From: CAZJFC01 sp964545245
Lineage (GTDB): Bacteria > Pseudomonadota > Alphaproteobacteria > Rickettsiales > 21-14-0-20-44-7
DNA: 5,080 nt
Assembly (NCBI GenBank): GCA_964545245.1
Contig: CAZJFC010000096.1
Coordinates: forward strand, 1-5,080
Direction: 5' to 3'
Shown here: one piece after another, positions 1 through 4,566 of the stretch
Position numbering within the stretch: the first letter of the stretch is position 1
Layout: every line of letters begins with the position of its first letter
Made by a program: the position numbers and the translations under genes
The notes under the pieces: generated by a model
Database searches by the model: none
What the model was told of the DNA's origin: nothing
Seen by the model: the letters and a program-made list of their open reading frames with translations, nothing else

Positions 1-270
1 GCTTGGTTGCGGCGTGATTTTAGGGGTTATCCTCGGTTGCGCAGCGGCTTTTTGGGCAGGCGCGCGGCGCGGTACGGCGGATTTACGCGGCGGCGGCGCT
101 TCGGCTTGCGGCTGTTGCGCCGGGGCCGGCTGGAGCTTGCTCAGCGCCCCAAGGTTGATTTCAATGGTTGGTTGTTTCGCGCCATGGTTATAACCGCTAT
201 TCTGTGCATCCGCGCCTGTTGATAAAAGGCCCAAAGACAGGATTGTCGCTGATAATAACCTAATTCTCAT
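1..270 (-). CDS. Exported Pro/Ala/Gln-rich protein, N-terminal part only (runs off left edge)
   Basis: The first 90 codons of a gene whose 3' end lies beyond position 1. The ATG is at 268-270, 4 bases after the suhB-like stop, and a GAGG that begins in that stop codon region (TGAGG) serves as ribosome binding site, so translational coupling is likely. Residues 1-22 form a signal peptide: basic MRIR, a hydrophobic core (LLSATILSLGLLS), then ADA followed by Q23, a good signal peptidase I site. A short segment IEINLGALSKLQ (about 36-47) follows, then a low-complexity region rich in Pro, Ala, Gln, Arg and Lys to the edge. This resembles the linker of envelope proteins anchored to peptidoglycan; I recall OmpA-family proteins next to suhB in some Alphaproteobacteria, but no OmpA domain is visible here, so the family is a guess. 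That it is an exported, linker-containing protein is well supported. Confidence 0.75.
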   Translation of the reverse strand, partial: MRIRLLSATILSLGLLSTGADAQNSGYNHGAKQPTIEINLGALSKLQPAPAQQPQAEAPPPRKSAVPRRAPAQKAAAQPRITPKITPQPS

Positions 271-274
271 ATCC

Positions 275-1087
275 TCAATCTGATTGGCTTCCGGTTGCCG
301 CGGATAATAGACTGATAAGATTATCATGTAAATGATAATTAGAAGCGATTACGTCGCCTTTTTCGTAGTAGCTGTCCTTGCCGAAAACATCGGTGATTTG
401 GCCACCAGCCTCTTTAAGGATTATTATCCCCGCGGCTATGTCCCATTTCTTGAGTGAGAGGTCAACCAGCGCGTCAAACCTTCCGGCGGCGATGAAGGCA
501 AGGTCAAGCGCGGCGGAGTTCACGCAGCGTATGTAACCGACCTTGCGGCTGAGTATCCGCATCGCGTCAAGGATATCGAACGGCGCGTTGGTGACGCGGC
601 GCACCGAGCTTGGGCTGCCTGATGCGATGAAAGCTTCGTTAAGGTGGCGGCGGCCTGATGTCCTGATGCGGCGGTTATTGACGAATGCGCCTTGCCCTTT
701 TTCCGCCCAGAAAGTTTCATTCAGGATAGGGGCGGAAATCACTCCGGCAATCGGTTCGCCGTTGCGCTCAAGCGCTATGGAAATTGACCAGTAAGGGAAG
801 CCGTGCAGGAAGTTGGTCGTGCCGTCCAGCGGGTCGATGACGAAACGGTATTCGGAGTTCTTTTTTATTTCACCGCTTTCCTCGGCAAGAATTGCGTAAT
901 CCGGCCGTGCTTTTGAAAGCTCCTCAATGATGATGCTTTCGGCTTTTTTGTCGGCGTTGCTGACGAAATCGCCGGGGCCTTTCATGCTGATCTGTAGTTT
1001 CTCAACTTCGCCGAAATCACGCACGAGGCTTTTTGCGGCTTTATCTGCCGCGCGTATCATAACACTGAGTGTGGGGGAAATTGCCAT
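275..1087 (-). CDS. suhB: Inositol monophosphatase family protein (SuhB-like)
   Basis: A 270-residue member of the Mg2+-dependent, Li+-sensitive inositol monophosphatase family, normal in length. Family enzymes hydrolyse myo-inositol phosphates; bacterial SuhB also acts in rRNA transcription antitermination, and related proteins use other sugar phosphates, so the exact substrate is not settled. Metal and catalytic motifs are intact: E69-E70-S71, D85-P-L-D88-G-T90-T, and W215-D216 followed by AAG. A conserved GDFVSNAD segment (39-46) precedes them. Two small departures: the usual arginine-x-x-Gly-Ser before AALD reads RCVNSAALD (187-195), and the position of the human enzyme's E213 appears to be D209. 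The start lies 2 bases after the efp stop, with AAGGA inside the end of efp as ribosome binding site, so it is probably cotranscribed with efp. Cytosolic: no signal peptide or membrane segment. Confidence 0.92.
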   Translation of the reverse strand: MAISPTLSVMIRAADKAAKSLVRDFGEVEKLQISMKGPGDFVSNADKKAESIIIEELSKARPDYAILAEESGEIKKNSEYRFVIDPLDGTTNFLHGFPYWSISIALERNGEPIAGVISAPILNETFWAEKGQGAFVNNRRIRTSGRRHLNEAFIASGSPSSVRRVTNAPFDILDAMRILSRKVGYIRCVNSAALDLAFIAAGRFDALVDLSLKKWDIAAGIIILKEAGGQITDVFGKDSYYEKGDVIASNYHLHDNLISLLSAATGSQSD

Positions 1088-1089
1088 TA

Positions 1090-1656
1090 CTAATCCTTGG
1101 CGCGTTCAACATAGGACGCATCGGTTGTGCTGACAACAATGCGGTCACCGGATGAAACAAAAGGTGGAACCAGCACGCGCGCGCCGTTTTCCATGATGGC
1201 CGGCTTATAAGAGCTTGAAGCTGTCTGGCCTTTGACCACCGGTTCGGTTTCGGAAACGGTGAGGGTGACTTTTTCCGGCAGGGCGATTGAAAGCGGGCGG
1301 CCTTCATATTGCTCTACCTGTACTTCCATATTGTCCTGAAGGAACTGGATGGCATCGCCAATCATTTCCTTTTTGATGTGGATCTGCTCATAGCTTTCAG
1401 TGTCCATCAGCACGAGGTCATCGCCTTCGGCATAAAGATACTGGTAATTTTTCTGTTCAAGGGAAACGCGCTCGATTTTATCGCTCTGCCCAAGGCGGGT
1501 ATTGGCTTTTGTCCCGGTGATGACATCACGCAGCTCAACCTGGTTGAAAGAGCTTAAGTTGCCCGGCGTGCGTATCTCGTGCCTGATGACAACCCATAAT
1601 TTGCCCTGGTATTCCACCACCATTCCCATGCGTACTGCCGTACCGTCTATTTTCAT
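1090..1656 (-). CDS. efp: Translation elongation factor P, with Asn at the modification-loop tip
   Basis: A complete 188-residue EF-P, which binds ribosomes stalled on consecutive prolines and promotes peptide bond formation. The N-terminal KOW-like domain spans about 1-60, followed by two OB-fold domains (about 65-128 and 130-188). The family signature near residues 151-170 is perfect (K151-x-A, G158, V163-P164, V167, G170). The C-terminus is typical of Alphaproteobacteria. The loop normally carrying the modified lysine (E. coli K34, PGKG context) or arginine reads P31-G-N33-L-S-S-F37, with no gap needed to align it, so the tip residue is asparagine (codon at 1558-1560). Neither Lys nor Arg is available at that position, so EpmA-type lysylation or EarP-type rhamnosylation there is not expected. 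A GAGG lies 4 bases before the ATG. It is the first gene of an efp-suhB-envelope protein cluster. EfpL/YeiP is less likely given the C-terminal match. Confidence 0.95.
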   Translation of the reverse strand: MKIDGTAVRMGMVVEYQGKLWVVIRHEIRTPGNLSSFNQVELRDVITGTKANTRLGQSDKIERVSLEQKNYQYLYAEGDDLVLMDTESYEQIHIKKEMIGDAIQFLQDNMEVQVEQYEGRPLSIALPEKVTLTVSETEPVVKGQTASSSYKPAIMENGARVLVPPFVSSGDRIVVSTTDASYVERAKD

Positions 1657-1687
1657 AAATCCTCATCTCTAGCTGAATTGTGGCGCG

Positions 1688-1716
1688 TAAATATCCTAAT
1701 TAGCTTAATATTTCAA
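1688..1716 (-). promoter_or_regulatory. Possible sigma-70-type promoter for efp
   Basis: On the minus strand a TTGAAA (1711-1716; 5 of 6 to the -35 consensus) is followed after 17 bases by TATTTA (1688-1693), or after 15 bases by GATATT (1690-1695), both weak -10 candidates. The site lies about 30 bases upstream of the efp start in AT-rich DNA, the right place for a promoter of the efp-suhB cluster. It is a pattern match only. Confidence 0.28.
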
Positions 1717-1744
1717 CGAAAAATCTGTGCGGAAGGGGAATGGC

Positions 1745-1774
1745 TTGCTTAAACACTGCCGCCATTGGTAAAAT
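1745..1774 (+). promoter_or_regulatory. Possible promoter for the prepilin gene, with an inverted repeat around the -10
   Basis: TTGCTT (1745-1750) and TAAAAT (1769-1774; 5 of 6 to the -10 consensus) are separated by 18 bases, placing a start site about 15 bases before the prepilin ATG. An imperfect inverted repeat, CTGCCGCCAT (1756-1765) with ATGGGCGGGGCAG (1773-1785), brackets this -10 and could be an operator. The right arm reaches into the ribosome binding site. Pattern match only. Confidence 0.3.
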
Positions 1775-1783
1775 GGGCGGGGC

Positions 1784-1789
1784 AGGTGG
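1784..1789 (+). promoter_or_regulatory. Ribosome binding site of the prepilin gene
   Basis: AGGTGG lies 6 bases before the ATG at 1796. An in-frame TAA at 1769-1771 and the absence of any other in-frame ATG between it and 1796 fix this start. The start gives a prepilin leader of 13 residues. Confidence 0.7.
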
Positions 1790-1795
1790 TTAAAT

Positions 1796-2599
1796 ATGCA
1801 AGTTGATATATCGCGTTTATCCTGCCGCCGGGGTTTCTCAGCGGTGGAAATAGCTATAGTTCTCGTGATTGCCGGGCTGCTTATTGCCGGGGTATTGGTA
1901 GGCAGGTCAATGATTACCACCGGCAAGCTGATAAAGCTTAACCGCGACATTACCGATCTACATATAATGGTAGAGAATTTCGAGTACCAATATAAATTCC
2001 TGCCCGGTGACTTTCCCCATGGTTTCAAGATTTTCGGCTCCGGTTGCGGCACGAATGCAATTCCCCAGATGAATAATATGAACGGCTGTAACGGCAATGG
2101 CGACGGGGTTTACGGCTGGGGCTGGGGCGGCAACCTTGAAACGTTCCTTGCCCTTGAGCATTTATACTGGGCGGAAATGACGCCGATCCGTTATGAAACC
2201 AACAGCCCGTTCGTTGCCACTGACGGCTCAACCATCGGTGACAGTTCAATGTGGGATTATTATCCCAACAAAACCTCGGTTGAAACGTCATTTAAACTGG
2301 GGATAAGGGCTGGTAATCCCGGCGGGATAGGGTTTTACCCGACTGTGTGGAATACCATGCTGAGATATGGTTTTGTAGTGGGCGCTTACCCGAATGAGGT
2401 TTGCGCCCCGGCGTGTGATGGTATGTTGCGCCCTTCGGAAATGGCTGCGTTCGACGCAAAATTTGATAATGGCATAGCCAATAGCGGCAACATCACTACT
2501 TATACCGGCAGTTCTAATTGCGCGGATGGCGCAGGCGTATACACCCACAACGATAGCGGTATAAATAGTTGCACGATACTGGTCAGTTACCCGAAATAG
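1796..2599 (+). CDS. Type IV prepilin-like protein (prepilin-type N-terminal cleavage/methylation domain)
   Basis: A 267-residue protein with a textbook prepilin N-terminus: a 13-residue basic leader ending R11-R12-G13, cleavage before F14, glutamate E18 at mature position 5, and a hydrophobic helix to about residue 36. Prepilin peptidase should cut and N-methylate it, and the mature form would enter a type IV pilus or type II secretion pseudopilus. The globular part has FLPGDFP (68-74), CNGNGDG (98-104), an aromatic/Gly run YGWGWGG (106-112), a segment ETFLALEHLYWAEM (115-128) and FDAKFDNGIANSG (219-231). I recall similar GD, NGNG, E-x-HL-A and D-K-D-G-G motifs in prepilin-like proteins of Alphaproteobacteria. 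The mature part has six cysteines (84, 98, 203, 207, 242, 259), enough for three disulfides. No other pilus gene is in the window. It stands alone on the plus strand, divergent from efp and convergent with mltG. Major pilin, minor pilin or pseudopilin cannot be decided. Confidence 0.9.
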   Translation: MQVDISRLSCRRGFSAVEIAIVLVIAGLLIAGVLVGRSMITTGKLIKLNRDITDLHIMVENFEYQYKFLPGDFPHGFKIFGSGCGTNAIPQMNNMNGCNGNGDGVYGWGWGGNLETFLALEHLYWAEMTPIRYETNSPFVATDGSTIGDSSMWDYYPNKTSVETSFKLGIRAGNPGGIGFYPTVWNTMLRYGFVVGAYPNEVCAPACDGMLRPSEMAAFDAKFDNGIANSGNITTYTGSSNCADGAGVYTHNDSGINSCTILVSYPK

Positions 2600-3599
2600 C
2601 GGGTTCCGGTGCTTGCCGGGTTGCATTGCGGTATTCCCGGATAATTTTACGGTATTCATTCACAAAGCGGTTATGGTCATTAAGGTTGGTGCTGAAATTA
2701 TGCCCGCCATTTCCGGTTGCCACGAAAAATATATAATCAGATTCATCCGGGTTAAGCGCCGCCTCGATTGAATCCCTTCCTGGGTTGGTTATCGGGGTTG
2801 GCGGCAGCCTGTCAATGACATAGGTATTGAACGGGTTCTGGTCGCGCACATCTTTACGCAGCGGAACCCTGCCAAGCGGCTCTCCCTTGGTTATCCCATA
2901 AACGGCGGTCGGGTCGGATTCCAGCCGCATTCCTTTACGGAGGCGGTTGACAAAGACCGAGGCCACAAGTTTGCGCTCGCTGGCAATCCCGGTTTCCTTT
3001 TCCACGATTGAGGCAAGGATGAGCGCTTCCTCCTTGGTGTTTACTGGCAGCCCTTCCTGACGTTTTTCCCAGAGTTCATCAAGGGTTCTGGTCATTTCCT
3101 TCTGCATGCGTTCAATGATCTCCGCGTAGCTGTCGCCCCAATGGTAATAATAAGTGGTGGGCAGGAGCGAGCCTTCGGGGATGTCATCGGGGATTTCCCC
3201 GGTTATGCCGTCCAGCTTGCGTAGTATTTCCCTGATTTCCCAGACGGTGCGCCCTTCCGGGATGGCGATTTTGCGGATTACCGTTTCACCGCTTTCGAGC
3301 ATTTCGAGGATCCTTTTCGGTGACATGCCGGGGCGGAAGGAATATTCCCCGAATTTCGGGTTAGTCTGTTTTTTATACCTTGCGACAAGGCTGAAAATCT
3401 TCGGGTGCCGTATCACCTTTTCATTGCCGAGCGCGGCCGCGACCTGGTTTATTGAAACGCCTTTTTTCACGATGATGGTTTTGGACGGCTTGTTATTGTT
3501 GAAGCCTGTTTCGTAATAATCCTCAACCAACAGATACGAAATGAAAGCAACGGTTGCCGCGCATACCAGCAGGACAAAAACAGCGGTAAGGAATCTCAT
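2583..3599 (-). CDS. mltG: Endolytic murein transglycosylase MltG (YceG-like)
   Basis: A 338-residue protein of the usual length for MltG (340 in E. coli), which cleaves nascent glycan strands in the inner membrane and is thought to set glycan chain length. Residues about 4-24 form one membrane helix (N-in anchor); a LysM-like subdomain follows (about 41-103); the YceG catalytic domain takes the rest. The signature LILASIVEKETG (193-204) contains the catalytic glutamate, E200 by alignment with E. coli E218. Other conserved blocks are ASVFVNRL (213-220), MRLESDPTAVYG (224-235), NPFNTY (255-260) and GGHNFS (298-303). An in-frame TAG 12 bases upstream fixes the ATG at 3597-3599 as the first usable start, but no Shine-Dalgarno sequence precedes it. 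Its 3' end overlaps the convergent prepilin gene by 17 bp. The nearest gene upstream is the 129-residue orphan, then fabF. Confidence 0.95.
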   Translation of the reverse strand: MRFLTAVFVLLVCAATVAFISYLLVEDYYETGFNNNKPSKTIIVKKGVSINQVAAALGNEKVIRHPKIFSLVARYKKQTNPKFGEYSFRPGMSPKRILEMLESGETVIRKIAIPEGRTVWEIREILRKLDGITGEIPDDIPEGSLLPTTYYYHWGDSYAEIIERMQKEMTRTLDELWEKRQEGLPVNTKEEALILASIVEKETGIASERKLVASVFVNRLRKGMRLESDPTAVYGITKGEPLGRVPLRKDVRDQNPFNTYVIDRLPPTPITNPGRDSIEAALNPDESDYIFFVATGNGGHNFSTNLNDHNRFVNEYRKIIREYRNATRQAPEPAISGN

Positions 3600-3605
3600 G
3601 GAAAA

Positions 3606-3633
3606 ATACTAGCCGGGATGAATTATGGCGCAA
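3606..3633 (-). promoter_or_regulatory. Possible promoter for mltG giving a leaderless or near-leaderless mRNA
   Basis: On the minus strand TTGCGC (3628-3633; 3 of 6 to consensus) and TAGTAT (3606-3611; 4 of 6) are 16 bases apart. The -10-like element ends only 6 bases before the mltG ATG, so transcription would begin at or next to the start codon. This would fit the lack of a ribosome binding site. The match is weak, and readthrough from the upstream gene is equally possible. Confidence 0.18.
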
Positions 3634-3684
3634 GGGGTTTTTGGTTAAATGTCGCGCATGCTGATTTTTGAAAAGATATGCAGC

Positions 3685-4074
3685 TCAGGTCAGTTCGTTG
3701 CCGCCGCGTGATTGCGCCTTGCCCTGAGGTGGAATATTGGAAGCGTATTGTGGAGCAGTTCGTTCATTAAGCTGCTCCCCATATTGGGCGGCGCAGAAAG
3801 CCGCGACTATGCTGACGTCATATTCTTTTACTGAGGTTAATTTATTATTATCGCGCGGTTTTTCACCCAGAAGTTTATCGACAGGCACGCCGGATATCTC
3901 AGAAACGGACTGCGCGGCACTTTCTACCGTGGCCTTGAATTTTCTTTCTGCTTCCGGAGATTGGTTTTTTAAATGAGAAAATGCTTCCAGTACATCCCGA
4001 TTATTCGCGATGATTTCCCGAAGGGTAGGTATAAGAACACCGCCAACACCACTAATATCATTTTCATTTGCCAT
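3685..4074 (-). CDS. Hypothetical protein of unknown function (129 aa)
   Basis: I do not recognise this protein. The ATG at 4072-4074 has GAGGG about 8 bases upstream, and a TAATAT (4114-4119) about 40 bases upstream is a possible -10, which together support a real gene. It looks soluble and mainly helical: no signal peptide or membrane segment, an amphipathic stretch at about 14-62 (REIIANNRDVLEAFSHL, then a charged and Ala-rich part), a short motif EISGVPVDKLLG (59-70), a helix-like VKEYDVSIVAAFCAAQYG (82-99) with its only cysteine (C94), and a polar, probably disordered tail rich in Gln, Pro, Arg and Gly. It lies between fabF and mltG, with 492 bp of repeat-rich DNA on its upstream side and 85 bp before mltG, and could be a lineage-specific insertion into that locus. 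Function not assigned. Confidence 0.6.
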   Translation of the reverse strand: MANENDISGVGGVLIPTLREIIANNRDVLEAFSHLKNQSPEAERKFKATVESAAQSVSEISGVPVDKLLGEKPRDNNKLTSVKEYDVSIVAAFCAAQYGEQLNERTAPQYASNIPPQGKAQSRGGNELT

Positions 4075-4199
4075 AACTTTGCCCTCTGCTATTACCCTGT
4101 CTTTATGAGGGGTATATTAGCACAGGAATTCTTAACTAACGGTTATTAATGCCTGAAATTTGAGGTTGTTTTCTGAAAATAATAAAACTGTCATATTCA

Positions 4200-4212
4200 A
4201 GGCTGGCAGCCT
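4200..4212. repeat. Short perfect palindrome
   Basis: AGGCTG and CAGCCT arms of 6 bases flank a single central G. As RNA the hairpin would need to open some pairs for a loop. It lies about 125 bases upstream of the 129-aa gene; no T-run follows on either strand. Function unknown. Confidence 0.35.
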
Positions 4213-4243
4213 GTTATGGAAGGTGACATATTTTGCGCTGCAT

Positions 4244-4274
4244 CAAAATGCGAGAAAAAAACCCTCTCATTTTG
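4244..4274. repeat. Imperfect inverted repeat (hairpin) around an A-rich loop
   Basis: CAAAATG-C-GAGA (4244-4255) pairs with TCTCATTTTG (4265-4274), ten base pairs with one bulged C, around a 9-base loop of A and C. A further ATTTTG at 4230-4235 can pair with CAAAAT at 4244-4249 instead, and ATTTTGCG occurs twice in direct orientation (4230-4237, 4269-4276). No T-run follows, so it is not a standard terminator. Confidence 0.45.
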
Positions 4275-4287
4275 CGAAAGAAAAAAT

Positions 4288-4317
4288 AGTCATTAGTCGT
4301 TAGTCGTTTGTCATTAG
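4288..4317. repeat. Heptamer tandem repeat, about four units
   Basis: The consensus AGTCRTT repeats with period 7: AGTCATT, AGTCGTT, AGTCGTT, TGTCATT, then AG. Two units are identical and the other two differ at one or two positions. Such short heptamer arrays occur in intergenic DNA of several bacteria and can vary in copy number by slippage. Confidence 0.7.
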
Positions 4318-4339
4318 GAAAATTCATGAGCCGAGTGAA

Positions 4340-4370
4340 CCCCCCTCGTATTCCCCCCTCAGAGGGGGAA
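4340..4370. repeat. C-rich direct repeat with G-rich palindrome
   Basis: CCCCCCTC occurs at 4340-4347 and again at 4353-4360. The second copy is followed at once by its complement, giving CCCCCTC-A-GAGGGGG (4354-4368). The GAGGGGG arm (4362-4368) can pair with either C-rich copy; pairing with the first leaves a loop of 14 bases and is sterically easier. Confidence 0.6.
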
Positions 4371-4375
4371 GTATA

Positions 4376-4411
4376 AACCCTCCTCCCTGAGGGAGGAGTT
4401 GGAGGAGGGTT
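4376..4411. repeat. Overlapping inverted repeats that form mutually exclusive hairpins
   Basis: AACCCTCCTCC (4376-4386) is perfectly complementary to GGAGGAGGGTT (4401-4411), an 11-bp stem with a 14-base loop. The same left arm can instead form an 8-bp stem, CTCCTCCC (4380-4387) with GGGAGGAG (4391-4398), around a TGA loop. No T-run follows in either direction. This type of C/G-rich palindrome is typical of dispersed intergenic elements. Confidence 0.65.
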
Positions 4412-4492
4412 AGTGATTATATAGGAGAACCGTTAGCTATCCGCTGGCAAAAATTACGAGAATGACATTGGAGGGAAACGAGGTTAGTAAAC

Positions 4493-4549
4493 CGGGCTAG
4501 GCCTTGTGTACGAACGTAGTGAGAAGCCCGTCTGAGTTGCAGGAGCAAC
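4493..4549. repeat. Nested short inverted repeats next to the fabF 3' end
   Basis: CGGGCT (4493-4498) pairs with AGCCCG (4525-4530), enclosing a smaller TACG/CGTA pair (4509-4512, 4515-4518). A separate GTTGC/GCAAC hairpin with an AGGA loop lies at 4536-4549. This could be the folded 3' untranslated RNA of fabF or part of a palindromic element. No T-run follows on the minus strand, so it is not called a terminator. Confidence 0.4.
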
Positions 4550-4566
4550 GAAGGACAAAGAAATAA

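Larger units (their letters stand above)
4075..4566. other. 492-bp gene-free, repeat-rich spacer between fabF and the 129-aa gene
   Basis: I see no convincing coding sequence or RNA gene here. From left to right it holds a short leader for the 129-aa gene, AT-rich DNA with a 13-bp palindrome (4200-4212), an inverted repeat (4244-4274), a heptamer tandem repeat (4288-4317), a C/G-rich block of competing palindromes (4340-4411), and a segment with nested short inverted repeats up to the fabF stop (about 4493-4549). No hairpin is followed by a T-run on the minus strand, so no canonical terminator for fabF can be called. The make-up resembles dispersed palindromic intergenic elements, which is an inference. 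Confidence 0.7.

Noticed and set aside
7..222. Plus-strand open frame of 71 residues, very Arg-rich
   Set aside because: It is the antisense of the GC-rich Pro/Ala linker of the exported protein on the minus strand. It has no recognisable domain, and the minus strand gives a clear signal peptide with a ribosome binding site.
275..1656. CysQ or fructose-1,6-bisphosphatase in place of SuhB; EfpL/YeiP in place of EF-P
   Set aside because: The WDIAAG, DPLDGTTNF and EES motifs and length fit the SuhB/IMPase group best, and the EF-P C-terminal signature matches alphaproteobacterial EF-P throughout.
1705..2291. Several minus-strand open frames across the prepilin gene
   Set aside because: They are antisense to a plus-strand gene with an unmistakable prepilin N-terminus and ribosome binding site, and their translations show no family features.
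4244..4274. Rho-independent terminator for fabF
   Set aside because: The hairpin is AT-rich with a bulge and is not followed by a T-run on the minus strand; it also lies about 290 bases after the fabF stop.
4340..4411. CRISPR-like repeats or attachment site
   Set aside because: The units are unequal palindromes with no regularly sized spacers, and there is no integrase, tRNA gene or cas gene in the window.
4412..4560. Structured small RNA or tRNA-like gene
   Set aside because: The short inverted repeats do not form a cloverleaf or a known RNA fold that I recognise, and there is no promoter-terminator pair.
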